Shown: positions 28,747 through 38,488, counted from the first letter of the stretch. The stretch is 64,000 nt of DNA from Listeria weihenstephanensis (GCF_003534205.1 NZ_CP011102.1:2430036-2494035), one strand, 5' to 3'. The notes: a model not told the origin generated them from the sequence alone. A program made the numbers and translations.

Positions 28747-28974
28747 TTTGCGCATAATTGATTTCTCATGGATGGGCATCCTCTTTGGTTGGATTATTCT
28801 CGCCAGTGGTATCTTGTTACTAAGAAATACGAAAAGGTAAAATCTCCAATAATAACGATTACTATGTTCTCTGTTGAAGCACTTTTTGCTGATTAGAAGG
28901 AGTTGTCTTATCATTTTTACAGCTTCTACAGCGTTTTTCTGGTAAAATAGAAGAGCAGAAAGCGGGTGTTTCAG

Positions 28975-29970
28975 ATGGAGCGTTATGATCGGCAAATGCG
29001 GGTTGCGCAGATTGGAAAGTCTGGTCAGAAAGTATTGCAAGCGAGTAGCATTCTTATTATTGGAGTTGGCGCAATTGGCACGTACGCCGCAGAAATTGCG
29101 ACGCGGATGGGTTTTGGACGGCTAATTTTGGTGGATCGGGATTTTGTGGAGCTTTCTAATTTACAGCGGCAAACTTTATTTACGGAAGAGGACGCGATGC
29201 AAAAAGAGGCGAAAGCGTGGGCGGCGGCGAAGGCGTTGCGCGCGATTAATCAGGATATTCAGATTGAATTTTTAGTGGATGATGCCAATGCGGTGTCGTT
29301 GGTGCCTTATGCGGGAAATGTGGATGCGGTTTTGGATTGTACGGATAATTTTGCGACGCGGCGTTTTTTGAATCAATGGTGCTTGGAGCAGCGAATTCCG
29401 TGGATTTTTGCTTCGTGTGCGGGGACGTTTGCGAATGTGATGCCGATTATTCCTGGTGAGACGGCTTGCTTGCATTGTTTAATGGAGAAGATGCCACTTT
29501 TTAATGAAACGAGTTGTGATATTATCGGAGTTCACGGGGCGCTTATTCCGATGCTGGCAGGGCTTCAAGTCTCACTTTTGACGAAATTATTACTCGGGGA
29601 GCGTCACACGGCTTATTATCAGTTGGATAATTGGGAGATGACATTTCAGAAGTTTGGTGTGACGCGGAATCTGGATTGTGCCGTTTGTGTTCATGGGGAG
29701 AAGCCAGAGACGGTCTTTTCAAAACAGCCGATGTTGCTTTGCGGGCGTGATACCGTACAATTTCAGATTGGTTCGGCGATTCATTTTGACGAGTTCGAGA
29801 AGGTCCTTCGTAGGCAAGACATCATGAGTAACGCGAATCGATTTGTTCTTACTTTTACTTTTCAAGATTATGATTTTACGGTTTTTCAGAATGGACGTGT
29901 GTTGGTGCACGGAACCGATGATTTAATGGTCGCTAAGAAGCAGTATCAGCACTTTTTTAATGAAATTTGA
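28975..29970 (+). CDS. moeB: Molybdopterin-synthase adenylyltransferase (MoeB/ThiF family)
   Basis: MoeB adenylates the C-terminal Gly-Gly of MoaD before sulfur loading. The 331 residues show the E1-like nucleotide fold ILIIGVGAIGTYAAEIATRMG, then VDRDFVELSNLQRQ, and two Cys pairs for structural zinc (CLHC and CAVC). A C-terminal extension of about 80 residues lacks the active-site Cys motif of a rhodanese. The ATG at 28975 follows GGGTG by six bases. It opens the moeB-moaB pair. Confidence 0.9.
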   Translation: MERYDRQMRVAQIGKSGQKVLQASSILIIGVGAIGTYAAEIATRMGFGRLILVDRDFVELSNLQRQTLFTEEDAMQKEAKAWAAAKALRAINQDIQIEFLVDDANAVSLVPYAGNVDAVLDCTDNFATRRFLNQWCLEQRIPWIFASCAGTFANVMPIIPGETACLHCLMEKMPLFNETSCDIIGVHGALIPMLAGLQVSLLTKLLLGERHTAYYQLDNWEMTFQKFGVTRNLDCAVCVHGEKPETVFSKQPMLLCGRDTVQFQIGSAIHFDEFEKVLRRQDIMSNANRFVLTFTFQDYDFTVFQNGRVLVHGTDDLMVAKKQYQHFFNEI

Positions 29971-29982
29971 GGAGGCGCGAAA

Positions 29983-30468
29983 ATGGAACAGAAGGAATTT
30001 ATTCAGGCTCGAGTTGGGATTTTAACCATCAGTGACACGCGGAATTTAGATACGGATAAAAGTGGGCAATTGATTGTGGAGGCGCTTGAAGCAGCGGGAC
30101 ATGTTGTAACGCAGCGCATTGTTGTGAAGGATGATGATTTCTTAATTAATGAGGGGCTTGCTAAATTAAAGCCACATTGTGATTGTGTGATTTCAAATGG
30201 CGGTACAGGCATTGCGGTGCGGGATGTGACATTTGAGGCGTTATGGGATCAAGTTTCGCAGGAGATTCCTGGTTTCGGCGAGCTATTCCGTATGCTTAGC
30301 TACAAAGAAATTGGAACTCGGGCGATGTTGTCGCGGGCTTTTGCGGGGTTTACGCTGGATAATGTGTTACTGTTTGTGATTCCAGGCTCGTCTAACGCTT
30401 GCGGACTCGCGATTAATCAACTTATTATTCCTGAGTTGCCACATTTTTTGGCGGAGCGCAGAAAATAA
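29983..30468 (+). CDS. moaB: Molybdenum cofactor biosynthesis protein MoaB (MogA-like)
   Basis: A 161-residue protein of the MoaB/Mog family, which adenylates molybdopterin before metal insertion. It has the N-terminal ILTISDTRNLDTDKSG, the SNGGTGIAVRDVT substrate loop and the later LFVIPGSSNACGLAI motif. It starts 12 bases behind moeB with GAGGCG and is co-transcribed. A strong hairpin follows. Confidence 0.92.
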   Translation: MEQKEFIQARVGILTISDTRNLDTDKSGQLIVEALEAAGHVVTQRIVVKDDDFLINEGLAKLKPHCDCVISNGGTGIAVRDVTFEALWDQVSQEIPGFGELFRMLSYKEIGTRAMLSRAFAGFTLDNVLLFVIPGSSNACGLAINQLIIPELPHFLAERRK

Positions 30469-30470
30469 AC

Positions 30471-30529
30471 AAAAAGGAAACACCTACTCGCTCGAAAAAA
30501 TCGAGATAACAGGTGTCTCCTTTTTATTT
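30471..30529. terminator. Bidirectional terminator between moaB and the convergent flavin reductase gene
   Basis: Arms at 30471-30485 and 30511-30525 (aaaaaggaaacacct against aggtgtctccttttt) plus an inner tcga stem; T runs occur on both strands. The stop codon of the minus gene lies within it. Confidence 0.85.
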
Positions 30530-31084
30530 TACAAGTAAATCAGCAAATTCTGCTGAGACAGCTTGTAATGGCCCCTTGTATCGCGCGAAGTCTTTTTCGA
30601 TGTTTTTAAATTGGCCCTTCTCATCGAACATCTCATCCGAAATATCGAGCGGTGGGTTCGTCGCCATGTTATACATATGCAAGCCTTGTGTTACGAGTTT
30701 CATGCTGAGCGTTGCTTGGAAGCCACCATGCCCGCCATAACACATGATGCTCACTGGTTTCCCGCGCCATTCATCATATAAGAAATCCAACGCATTTTTC
30801 AAGACTGCGGGATAACCCCAATTATATTGCGGAAAAATGAACACGAAACCGTCGTAGCCGCTGATTAATTCGCTCCACGCTTTTGTATGGGCTTTCTCGT
30901 ATTTATGGTGTGCTGGAATTTCTGGCTCATCTAAAAATGGAAGATTTATTTCCGCGAGGTCGATGAGACTCAGATTCAGCTTGTCGTGTTCCATTTCTTT
31001 CATCGCCCATTCAGCCACTGTCCGGCAGACACGTGTCGGGCGGTTACTTCCGATAATGAGACCGATATTTGGTTTTTCTGACAT
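30524..31084 (-). CDS. NADPH-dependent FMN reductase family protein
   Basis: A flavodoxin-like protein of 186 residues with the phosphate-binding loop IGLIIGSNRPTRV, the PQYNWGYPAVLKNALDFL flavin contact and the conserved YGGHGG loop. Members reduce quinones, azo dyes or chromate; a physiological substrate cannot be given. The start at 31084 follows AGGAGTG by six bases, with the longer frame rejected. It lies within the Moco region but reads as an independent gene with terminators on both sides. Confidence 0.87.
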   Translation of the reverse strand: MSEKPNIGLIIGSNRPTRVCRTVAEWAMKEMEHDKLNLSLIDLAEINLPFLDEPEIPAHHKYEKAHTKAWSELISGYDGFVFIFPQYNWGYPAVLKNALDFLYDEWRGKPVSIMCYGGHGGFQATLSMKLVTQGLHMYNMATNPPLDISDEMFDEKGQFKNIEKDFARYKGPLQAVSAEFADLLVK

Positions 31085-31100
31085 GTTCTTCACTCCTATG

Positions 31101-31147
31101 AAAAGAAAGTCCGCATCCTCCAAAACGGGGGCGCAGACTTCTTTTAA
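31101..31147 (-). terminator. Terminator of the moa/moe operon
   Basis: On the minus strand agaagtctgcg…gcggactttct arms with a bulge are followed by a short T run, behind the moaA stop at 31154. Confidence 0.65.
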
Positions 31148-31153
31148 TTTTAA

Positions 31154-32155
31154 TTATCCTCCGATTTGGCTCATTCGCCGTGTCGTCGGTTTGTGTGATT
31201 GCATTTCGTCTTGTAGGGCAATCGCCATCTCGTGACTTTCTGGTTTATTGTCGATTGATTTTTGCACGAGGTCCATTAATTTTTGTGGATCATCGATGAA
31301 CGGACGGATATTCATTTCTTCATCCCAATACAGGCACGCTTTAATGTAGCCATCCGCGGTCAAGCGCAATCGGTTACAACTTGCGCAAAAATGGGAGCTG
31401 ACTGGGTGAATCAAGCCGAATGTCCCTTTTGCGCCTTCTAATCGGTAGTTCTCTGACGGGCCATTGCCGCGAACCGAATCGACTGGTTGATACGCTAAGC
31501 CAGCTTCTTTACAGGCATCAAAAATGGTTTCTAGCGATAAATATTGCTTTTTCCAACTATCGCCAGCGTGACCAATCGGCATATATTCGATGAAGCGAAT
31601 GTTGATATCTTTGTCTTTTGTGAATTGCAGAAAATCTAGAATTTCATCGTCATTCTGGCCTTTTATCAAGACAACATTGAGCTTGATTGGAAAAAAACCG
31701 ACTTCTTCGGCTTTTGCGATTCCATCTAGTACTTTTTGCAATCGACCGCCGCGCGTAATTGTTTTGAAACGATCTTCTTGTAGCGAGTCTAGACTGATAT
31801 TGACACGTGTTAATCCAGCGGCTTTCAAGGCTTCTGCTTTTTTGACGAGATACATCGCGTTTGTCGTGACGGCAATATCCTCGATTTCGGGTAGTGCGCT
31901 AATTCCTGCGATAATATCCACAATATCTGTCCGCAAAAGTGGTTCGCCGCCTGTAATCCGGACTTTTTTGATGCCATAGCCAACCATAATTTTCATGAAG
32001 TCTACAATTTCGTTTTTGGAAAGCACTTGTTCGTGAGGTAGGAATGTCATACCTTCGTCAGGCATGCAGTATACGCAGCGCAAATTACAGCGGTCGGTGA
32101 CGGAAATACGGATATAATCATGGACGCGTCCAAAGCGATCGGTTAATAGTTGCAT
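31154..32155 (-). CDS. moaA: GTP 3',8-cyclase MoaA
   Basis: A radical SAM enzyme that rearranges GTP in the first step of molybdenum cofactor synthesis. The 333 residues hold the N-terminal cluster CNLRCVYC, the SAM-binding ITGGEPLLR, the C-terminal second cluster CASCNRLRL…CLYW and the terminal Gly-Gly (SQIGG) needed for activity. AGGAGG precedes the ATG. It is the last gene of the moeA-mobB-moaE-moaD-moaC-moaA operon. Confidence 0.96.
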   Translation of the reverse strand: MQLLTDRFGRVHDYIRISVTDRCNLRCVYCMPDEGMTFLPHEQVLSKNEIVDFMKIMVGYGIKKVRITGGEPLLRTDIVDIIAGISALPEIEDIAVTTNAMYLVKKAEALKAAGLTRVNISLDSLQEDRFKTITRGGRLQKVLDGIAKAEEVGFFPIKLNVVLIKGQNDDEILDFLQFTKDKDINIRFIEYMPIGHAGDSWKKQYLSLETIFDACKEAGLAYQPVDSVRGNGPSENYRLEGAKGTFGLIHPVSSHFCASCNRLRLTADGYIKACLYWDEEMNIRPFIDDPQKLMDLVQKSIDNKPESHEMAIALQDEMQSHKPTTRRMSQIGG

Positions 32156-32174
32156 GATTCCTGCCTCCTATTCG

Positions 32175-32654
32175 TTATTTATCGAAACGGAATTTTCCGC
32201 TTTTGCCTCCTGTTTTTTCAACAAGATGGGTGTTTTCAATGACGATTTTTTTATCTATCGCTTTACACATGTCGTAAACGGTTAGCGCGGTAACGGATAC
32301 AGCGGTCAGAGCTTCCATCTCGACGCCAGTTTTGCCAATCGTAACAACTTCAGCGATAATCGTTAGGTGGTCTTTACCGTCGTCTGTGAACATAATGTTA
32401 ACTTTCGTCGTCATAATTGGATGGCACATCGGGATGAGTTCGCTCGTTTTTTTTGTAGCCATGATTCCTGCTACTTGCGCAACGGCCAGCACATCGCCTT
32501 TATCGATTTGCCCTTCTTTAATACGCGTCAAGGTCGCTTCTTCCATATGTAGCGTCGTTTCAGCGATCGCGCGTCGTTGTGTTTCACTTTTCTTCGTCAC
32601 GTCTACCATGTGGGCGCGTTGTTCGTCATTAAAATGGGATAGTTCATCAGTCAT
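32175..32654 (-). CDS. moaC: Cyclic pyranopterin monophosphate synthase MoaC
   Basis: MoaC converts the MoaA product to cyclic pyranopterin monophosphate. The 159-residue length is standard. Signatures are [10 protein letters not shown] and [26 protein letters not shown] written here as two conserved blocks, with the catalytic Lys near the end of the second (CKAIDKK). It is 19 bases upstream of moaA and has a GGAG site. Confidence 0.95.
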   Translation of the reverse strand: MTDELSHFNDEQRAHMVDVTKKSETQRRAIAETTLHMEEATLTRIKEGQIDKGDVLAVAQVAGIMATKKTSELIPMCHPIMTTKVNIMFTDDGKDHLTIIAEVVTIGKTGVEMEALTAVSVTALTVYDMCKAIDKKIVIENTHLVEKTGGKSGKFRFDK

Positions 32655-32672
32655 TTTATCGGCTCCTTCATC

Positions 32673-32915
32673 TCATCCTCCGCTTACTGGAGGGATTATC
32701 GCGATTTCTGAAACGTCTGTTAAAAGGCAATCGTCTGGCTGAAACTCCATGTTCACCGCAATCATGCATTTCGCCACGTCGGCTTTAATCGCTGGGATTT
32801 CTTTACTTACTAACTGTCTCACATCTGCTACAGTCTTGCAATCAGAAAGGTCGAGTTCTACTTGTGAAAACCCTGCTTTCTGGACGAGAAAAGCGAATAG
32901 TTTAATGGGCGTCAT
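32673..32915 (-). CDS. moaD: Molybdopterin synthase sulfur carrier subunit MoaD
   Basis: An 80-residue ubiquitin-like protein ending in PPVSGG; the terminal Gly-Gly is thiocarboxylated by MoeB and donates sulfur to MoaE. The start at 32915 (MTPIKLFAFL) has GGAGGTG six bases upstream. It overlaps the end of moaE by 14 nt, consistent with equal synthesis of the two synthase subunits. Confidence 0.94.
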   Translation of the reverse strand: MTPIKLFAFLVQKAGFSQVELDLSDCKTVADVRQLVSKEIPAIKADVAKCMIAVNMEFQPDDCLLTDVSEIAIIPPVSGG

Positions 32916-33324
32916 CTCGCTCACCTCCCCAACGAACACGATCGGTATCGACTTCTTCTTTCCAAATGGGAACGCGTTTTTTCAAGTTTTCAATAATAAA
33001 ACGGGAACCCTCATAAGAGGCGGCGCGGTGAGGTGTGGCGACTCCGATGAAAACGGCGATATCGGTCAGTTCTAACTCGCCTAAACGGTGAATCACGACC
33101 ACATCGGCGTCGTATTTTGCCTCGACTTCGTGTGCTAGTTTGGATAATTCTTTCATCGCCATTTCTTTGTAGGCTGTGTAGCGAATCTTCTCGGTTTGAA
33201 TGTCGCCAGTCCATTCGCGAATCGTGCCGACAAACATGTTCACAGCGCCAAATTTGGCATTGACTAACTCTTGGTATGTGGCTCCGACATCAATCGGCTC
33301 CTGCTGTAATCTAACATTTATCAT
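32902..33324 (-). CDS. moaE: Molybdopterin synthase catalytic subunit MoaE
   Basis: The 140-residue catalytic subunit that turns cyclic pyranopterin into molybdopterin using sulfur from MoaD. Typical features are FVGTIREWT, HRLGELELTDIAVFIGVATPHR and the C-terminal LKKRVPIWKEE with the catalytic Lys. The start at 33324 is ATG within the mobB stop (TCAT overlap on the + strand) and GAGG upstream. Confidence 0.95.
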   Translation of the reverse strand: MINVRLQQEPIDVGATYQELVNAKFGAVNMFVGTIREWTGDIQTEKIRYTAYKEMAMKELSKLAHEVEAKYDADVVVIHRLGELELTDIAVFIGVATPHRAASYEGSRFIIENLKKRVPIWKEEVDTDRVRWGGERDDAH

Positions 33325-33806
33325 TGTAAAAATTCCTCGATTATCGTCTGACATAAGGCAACTTGTGCGGCTTGCGTGCTTATTTTCAAAATGTTGGCTG
33401 GTAAATCGTCGCGCAATGTCGCCATCGTATGGATTGCTGGGAGCGTTTCAAGTGTCGCGATATCTTCCTCGTCCCGCACCATCACGATTTTTGGAAACGG
33501 CGCTTCTTTGTAGCCTTCGATTAAAATCACGTCGGTTGGCGGTAATTGGGCAATCATATTCTGCAGTGTGATGCCTTGATCCACCATAATCGCGTGTTGG
33601 GAAGAGGAAGATAGGGCGACAACATCCGCGCCGCTCTCACGAAACGAGTGGGAATCCGTGCCTGGGTGGTCGATGGTGAACGCATGGGCGTCGTGTTTGA
33701 TGACTGCCACCGTGTAGTCTTGCGCTTTTAGTTGCTGCACAAAGCAATTCGTGAGCGTTGTTTTGCCGCTTTTCTTGAATCCTGTTATTTGGAGGATAAT
33801 CGCCAT
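33321..33806 (-). CDS. mobB: Molybdopterin-guanine dinucleotide biosynthesis adaptor protein MobB
   Basis: A small P-loop GTPase (161 residues, ITGFKKSGKTTL near the start and PPTDVILIEGYKEAPFPK mid-protein). It assists MobA in forming the bis-MGD cofactor that nitrate reductase NarG uses. The gene begins within the 3' end of moeA (22-nt overlap). Confidence 0.93.
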   Translation of the reverse strand: MAIILQITGFKKSGKTTLTNCFVQQLKAQDYTVAVIKHDAHAFTIDHPGTDSHSFRESGADVVALSSSSQHAIMVDQGITLQNMIAQLPPTDVILIEGYKEAPFPKIVMVRDEEDIATLETLPAIHTMATLRDDLPANILKISTQAAQVALCQTIIEEFLQ

Positions 33807-35005
33807 ATCTCTATCTCCTCTCCTTTATTTTTGCCTGTTTTGCCACTTGGGATTTTGATAAGGCATTCAGTTAAGTGTAAATTGCCAAGCGCGCTCGACA
33901 TGTCGCTGCCAACGGGAACGGCGGTTAATTCGCCGGCTTCGTACAATAATTGCCCACGTAAAAAGCGATCGTAAGCGTTGTTTTTCGAATAATCTGCGCC
34001 CATTTTTGCCGTTTGAAAAGTGAATTGGGTTTCGATGTCGCCGCTCATTTTAGCGAGTACTGGCGCGATGAGCAGGTGAAACGCCGTGAAGCAAGCGCCT
34101 GGATTGCCTGATAAAGCTGCGACTAGCGTGTTTTCGTAGCGCATCGCCGTCGTGACGCTGCCGGGTCGCATTTGGATTTTGTTGTATAGCAGTTCGGCGT
34201 CCTCTTTTGCGATAATCGCCATGAAATCGAAGTCCCCGACGGAAACGCCGCCTGTTGTGAGAATGAGGTCGGCCTGTTTTGCAAGATCGGTGAGCCGGTT
34301 TTTCGTCAACGCTAGGTCGTCCTCGATTTGTTCCACCGCAATGACTTCTGCTCCTGCATCTGCCGCGAGCGCCGCCAACATCAGATGGTTACTGTTGAAA
34401 ATTTTCCCGTCTGGTAGGGGGGAGCCTGGTTGGACAAGCTCGGAACCGGTGGATAAAATCGCCACGCGCGGCCTGCGGAAAACGGTCACAGTCGGTATGC
34501 CGAATGCTGCGAGCAAGCTGATGGAGCCGGGATTCAGATGGTGATGTGCTTGCAGTAATGGTGCGCCTGACTCGAATTCTTCGCCGCGCTCTGTGATGTT
34601 TGTATTTTTATGCGTGTTGATGAGTGTGATTGTCGCGGAGTCACCGGTTTCGCGTGACTGCTCCAGCATGATGATTTTGCCGGCGTTTTCTGGAACTTTG
34701 GCGCCGGTCATGATGCGCACGGTCTCATTTTCCTGCAAATCGTGATTGTACGCGGCGCCACAGGGAACGTCCGCCACGACTTGGAAGGTTCGCGGGTAAT
34801 TTGAATCGTCCTCCGCGCGAATCGCAAAACCGTCATATCCTGAACGCCTGAAATACGGCATCGCCATCGTCGCGGTGACTTCTTCTGCCAAGATTCGACC
34901 ATTCGCGTCTGCGGTTTGAATCTGCTCTGCGCCAAGCATGACCGCGTTCTCTAACAACCTTTTCTGCGCCTCTTCCACCCGAATCGCCACTCGTTTATCC
35001 AACAT
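33785..35005 (-). CDS. moeA: Molybdopterin molybdenumtransferase MoeA
   Basis: MoeA inserts molybdate into adenylated molybdopterin. The 406 residues show YFRRSGYDGFAIRA, the MoaB/Mog-like fold VAILSTGSELV…TTGGVSVGDFDF, and LSGNPGACFTAFHLLIAP. The start at 35005 follows AAGGAAGTG. It heads the minus-strand Moco operon, with modA upstream in the same direction. Confidence 0.95.
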   Translation of the reverse strand: MLDKRVAIRVEEAQKRLLENAVMLGAEQIQTADANGRILAEEVTATMAMPYFRRSGYDGFAIRAEDDSNYPRTFQVVADVPCGAAYNHDLQENETVRIMTGAKVPENAGKIIMLEQSRETGDSATITLINTHKNTNITERGEEFESGAPLLQAHHHLNPGSISLLAAFGIPTVTVFRRPRVAILSTGSELVQPGSPLPDGKIFNSNHLMLAALAADAGAEVIAVEQIEDDLALTKNRLTDLAKQADLILTTGGVSVGDFDFMAIIAKEDAELLYNKIQMRPGSVTTAMRYENTLVAALSGNPGACFTAFHLLIAPVLAKMSGDIETQFTFQTAKMGADYSKNNAYDRFLRGQLLYEAGELTAVPVGSDMSSALGNLHLTECLIKIPSGKTGKNKGEEIEIWRLSSK

Positions 35006-35093
35006 GCCAAACACTTCCTTCTCCCACAAATTTCAGCTAGTTCCACTATACATCAAGCGCTGTGAAAATAACAGTGTAAGCGCTCACTTCTCG

Positions 35094-35852
35094 TTAGTTC
35101 GCTGCTCCAAATCCATACTTCTTCAAAATTTTCTGCGCTTGCGCTCCTTCCATATAATCCATAAATTTCGACGCCTCATCAGCCACATCAGAATCTTTTA
35201 CTGTCGCCACGTAATATCCAATCGGGCTGTGCGACGAGTTGCTCATTTTATAAGCCGTCTGCACCTTTTTGGAAATCATCGCATCGGTTTGATATACAAA
35301 ACCAATATCCGCGTTTCCAGATTCCACGTATGCCAACACTTGACGCACGTCACTCGCCTTCACCAAACGCGATTTCACGCCCGCCATCAACTGCTCTTTC
35401 GTCAAAAATTCCGCCGCATATTTTCCGGCTGGTACAGAAGCTGGATCACCAATCGCAATCACACGCGCCTTCGCAAGTTCTGTTTTAATATCGCCAGTTG
35501 GAACACTTTTTTTCGGCATCACAGCAACCAGTGTATTCGAGGCAATTTCCTGTTTTTCACTAATGAATTTCTTTTTCAACAATGTATCCGCATCCGCCGC
35601 GCTTGCAAGTACCACGCCATCAATTGGCGCGCCATTCTCCACACGCTCGCGAACTTGCCCAGATCCAGCAAAATCAAATTCTAATTTTATGTTATCATGT
35701 TCTTTTTCATACAGCGGCTTGACGTCATCCATCACATCTTTCAAACTCGCCGCCACAGAAATATGTATCGTTTGCGGTTCTTGTGTGCCACATCCAGCCA
35801 AAACTAAAAATAACACCGCCAAAACCAAACTGCTTTTTATCCACATTCTCAT
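35094..35852 (-). CDS. modA: Molybdate ABC transporter substrate-binding lipoprotein ModA
   Basis: A 252-residue lipoprotein (signal then lipobox LVLAGC) with the periplasmic binding fold: ISVAASLKDVMDDVKPLYEKE, LEFDFAGSGQVRERVENGAP and YVESGNADIGFVYQTDA. It captures molybdate for ModBC. In the Listeria backbone I know, modA, modB, modC and mobA are adjacent; here narK-narGHJI and a toxin cassette separate modA from modB by about 8.5 kb. Confidence 0.93.
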   Translation of the reverse strand: MRMWIKSSLVLAVLFLVLAGCGTQEPQTIHISVAASLKDVMDDVKPLYEKEHDNIKLEFDFAGSGQVRERVENGAPIDGVVLASAADADTLLKKKFISEKQEIASNTLVAVMPKKSVPTGDIKTELAKARVIAIGDPASVPAGKYAAEFLTKEQLMAGVKSRLVKASDVRQVLAYVESGNADIGFVYQTDAMISKKVQTAYKMSNSSHSPIGYYVATVKDSDVADEASKFMDYMEGAQAQKILKKYGFGAAN

Positions 35853-35903
35853 CTATTCTCCCCCCTAATTAAGTCTACCCCTATTGTACGGAATTTCCTA
35901 AAA

Positions 35904-35939
35904 AAAAGACAGCGAAATTATTCCACTGCCTTCCTTTTT
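35904..35939 (-). terminator. Terminator of narK
   Basis: On the minus strand a ggcagtgg…cgctgtc hairpin ends in TTTTTTT, between the narK stop and modA. Confidence 0.65.
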
Positions 35940-35942
35940 TAA

Positions 35943-37118
35943 TCAGGTCGTTACAGCTGGTTTGCGTAAATAAACAGCCCAGACTGTCACAAGACAAACG
36001 AGTGCAAACACGCCGAGCAAGACAAATCCAAGCGTATAAGAACCTGTATTTTGTTTAATAATACCGAGTAAAAGCGGCGGGAAAAATCCACCAAGTCCAC
36101 CAGCTGCACCAACGAATCCCGTCACTGCACCAGTATTTCCTTTTGAAACCATTGGCACCATTTTGAAAATAATCCCGTTACCAAGCCCAACAATCAGCGC
36201 GGTAATAAAGATAAGCGTCGTGAAAATGCCGTACTGCGTCAGTGAGAACGCAATCAGGAACGCGGCCACAGAAACGAGTGCAAAGCCGGTTGTCAGCAAT
36301 TTCGTTGGATTGAATTTATCCGCCAAAATCCCACCGACAGGACGCATGAATGTGGCCGTTGCAGCAAAGCCAGCAGAGAATAAACCAGCGTTAACCGCGC
36401 CAATCGAGAACTGGTCCCCCATAAATGCTGGCAAATAATTGCTAAGCGCTACGAAAGAACCGAATGTGAGGAAATAGAACAGCGATAAGTACCACGTGTT
36501 TTTATCCTTCACAACCGATAGCGACTGCTTCAACGTTTTCTTTTCCGTTGATAGCTTCATTTCCTTCGCGAAAATGGCAAAGATAGCGACAATAATCACA
36601 ATCGCAATCATTAGGGAATAGTAAATCCAGTCGAATCCCCAGTTTGCATTTATACGCGGAATAATAAGACCAGAAAGCGCATTACCAATGTTACCCATCC
36701 CCGCAATACCAAGAATTAAGCCTTGTTTTTCAGCTGGGAAAAAGGTCGACACGTAAGAAATCGCGATGGCAAAAGTTGTCCCCGCCATACCAATGAAAAA
36801 CGCGCAAAGCATCAAGTATAAATAAGTTGTCGCAAAAGGTATCAAAACAAGTGGAATCAGCGTGAAAAGCATCGTGATAATGTATATTTTCTTTCCACCG
36901 TACCGATCACTTAAAATCCCCATTGGAATCCGCATGATAGAGCCTAAAAGTACGGGTGTTGCAATAAGTAAGCTTTTTTGTGAAGCAGATAAACCAAATT
37001 CCGCGGCAATCTGATTGGAAACTGGGGATAATGAAGCCCAGACCATGAATGAAATCGCCATCGCAACCGTAGCAATGGTGAGCGCGATATACGCGTCTTT
37101 TTTAGATGTTTGTTGCAT
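35943..37118 (-). CDS. narK: Nitrate/nitrite transporter NarK
   Basis: A major facilitator superfamily protein of 391 residues with 12 hydrophobic segments. It carries the NarK/NNP signatures GIAGMGNIGNALSGLIIPR and VGAAGGLGGFFPPLLLG, with RIPMGILSDRYGGKK between helices 2 and 3. It exchanges or imports nitrate and exports nitrite for the adjacent reductase. GGGAG precedes the ATG, and a 9-bp perfect inverted repeat stands immediately upstream (37140-37167). Confidence 0.92.
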   Translation of the reverse strand: MQQTSKKDAYIALTIATVAMAISFMVWASLSPVSNQIAAEFGLSASQKSLLIATPVLLGSIMRIPMGILSDRYGGKKIYIITMLFTLIPLVLIPFATTYLYLMLCAFFIGMAGTTFAIAISYVSTFFPAEKQGLILGIAGMGNIGNALSGLIIPRINANWGFDWIYYSLMIAIVIIVAIFAIFAKEMKLSTEKKTLKQSLSVVKDKNTWYLSLFYFLTFGSFVALSNYLPAFMGDQFSIGAVNAGLFSAGFAATATFMRPVGGILADKFNPTKLLTTGFALVSVAAFLIAFSLTQYGIFTTLIFITALIVGLGNGIIFKMVPMVSKGNTGAVTGFVGAAGGLGGFFPPLLLGIIKQNTGSYTLGFVLLGVFALVCLVTVWAVYLRKPAVTT

Positions 37119-37139
37119 AATTTATTTCTCCCTTCAGTG

Positions 37140-37167
37140 ATTTATCTGGTGCATAGATCAGATAAAT
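37140..37167. promoter_or_regulatory. Inverted repeat in the narI–narK spacer
   Basis: Nine-base perfect arms atttatctg and cagataaat with a ten-base spacer lie just upstream of the narK ribosome binding site. It could be an operator or an RNA hairpin tuning narK expression; there is no T run that would make it a terminator. Confidence 0.4.
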
Positions 37168-37254
37168 TGGCGGCAAAATTTACGTCCTACCCATTAGAAA
37201 TTTGATGAGTTATTTAATCCAAACTCTTGTGATGTCCTTATCTTGCAAAAATTT

Positions 37255-37923
37255 CTAGCGACGATAAATAATATAACTCCTCTTCAAATACGTCAGTGGC
37301 ACGCTCCACGCATGCACTAATCGTGTGTACGGGAACAGCGCGAAAATGATGAATGCGCATATGATATGCAGTTGGAAAAACACCGGTACAGTCGCCATCA
37401 AACTCGCGTCTGGTTGGAATACGAACAGCTGTCTGAACCAAATCGAAATCGTTTCGCGGTAATCAAAGCCTGGATTCGCCGGATTGGCAAACAGTGTACT
37501 CGCCATTCCGAGAAACAGCGTCACCAAAAGCGCCAAATTCACGATAATATCCATAATCGAACTCGTCATCCGCACGCGATCATTCGACAAGCGTCGGAAC
37601 GTCAATAAAAACATCCCCGCAAACGCCATAATCCCGAACACGCTACCAATCCCAACAGCTACAATATGATACATATGCTCGCTAATCCCAATCGAAGTCG
37701 TCCACGTTTTCGGAATGACTAGGCCGATGAAATGCCCGCCAACTACGAAAATAATCCCGACATGGAACAAAATACTACCAACCATCAATTGCTTTTTCTC
37801 AATCATTTCCGAAGACTTCGAGGTCACCGTAAAATGGTCATACCGATAGCGGAAAATATGGCCAAACACAAAGCTCGCCAAAACAAGATAGGGCAAAACA
37901 ACCCACAAAAAATTATTCCACAT
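37255..37923 (-). CDS. narI: Respiratory nitrate reductase, gamma subunit NarI
   Basis: The membrane cytochrome b subunit (222 residues, five hydrophobic segments) that takes electrons from menaquinol and passes them to NarH. Candidate haem-ligand His residues occur in HVGIIFVVGGHFIGL and in HIICAFIIFALFPYTRLVHAW. It overlaps the narJ end by 11 nt, with a GGAGAAG site within narJ. Confidence 0.94.
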   Translation of the reverse strand: MWNNFLWVVLPYLVLASFVFGHIFRYRYDHFTVTSKSSEMIEKKQLMVGSILFHVGIIFVVGGHFIGLVIPKTWTTSIGISEHMYHIVAVGIGSVFGIMAFAGMFLLTFRRLSNDRVRMTSSIMDIIVNLALLVTLFLGMASTLFANPANPGFDYRETISIWFRQLFVFQPDASLMATVPVFFQLHIICAFIIFALFPYTRLVHAWSVPLTYLKRSYIIYRR

Positions 37924-38488
37924 GCTGCTTCTCCTCTCCCTGTTTCACGCAAACGCGCAACTCATTCCGCATCGCCTCAATCACAAAACGATACGGATTT
38001 CCCGCCTCTTCAAGTGCCTGAAGCAAGTGATATGAGCCATCTTCAATCACACCAATCAAAAGCTCGATGCTATCCCCCGAACGCTCGTCCATATACCAGT
38101 CGCCCGCATCAATAAACTCAAGCATCAGCGGCAAATAATCCGTCAACTCCGCATCATCCGGCAACAAACCGAACATCTCATACAAAACTTTCAACTTTGC
38201 CAGCATCTGCCCTCGTTCCCGCGCATCTTCAAACTTATAAAACGTCATGTAAAGCGTCGTCTTTTTATTAAAATCAAACGTGTCCACATAGGTTTCCGTC
38301 ATTTCGCCAAACGTCAGCGCAGAAATTTCCTCCCAAAACGCCGTGATTAATTCCAGCGTTTTAGGATTCGCAAATGTTTCTTCAAGCAAAAACCGATCAT
38401 TCATAAAGCGTTTTTCAGGATACGACAGCACTGCAGAAATAGCGCCAAAAACAGCACGTTTTTCGTCTAGTAAGGCATAATTAATCAC
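37913..38488 (-). CDS. narJ: Nitrate reductase assembly chaperone NarJ
   Basis: A TorD-like chaperone of 191 residues needed for inserting the Mo cofactor into NarG; it is helical and acidic (PEKRFMNDRFLLEETF, PLMLEFIDAG). Although an ATG exists further upstream, the best start is GTG at 38488, seven bases after GGGGGG; it gives the usual length and only an 8-nt overlap with narH. The Shine-Dalgarno falls within the last narH codons. Confidence 0.9.
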   Translation of the reverse strand: MINYALLDEKRAVFGAISAVLSYPEKRFMNDRFLLEETFANPKTLELITAFWEEISALTFGEMTETYVDTFDFNKKTTLYMTFYKFEDARERGQMLAKLKVLYEMFGLLPDDAELTDYLPLMLEFIDAGDWYMDERSGDSIELLIGVIEDGSYHLLQALEEAGNPYRFVIEAMRNELRVCVKQGEEKQHVE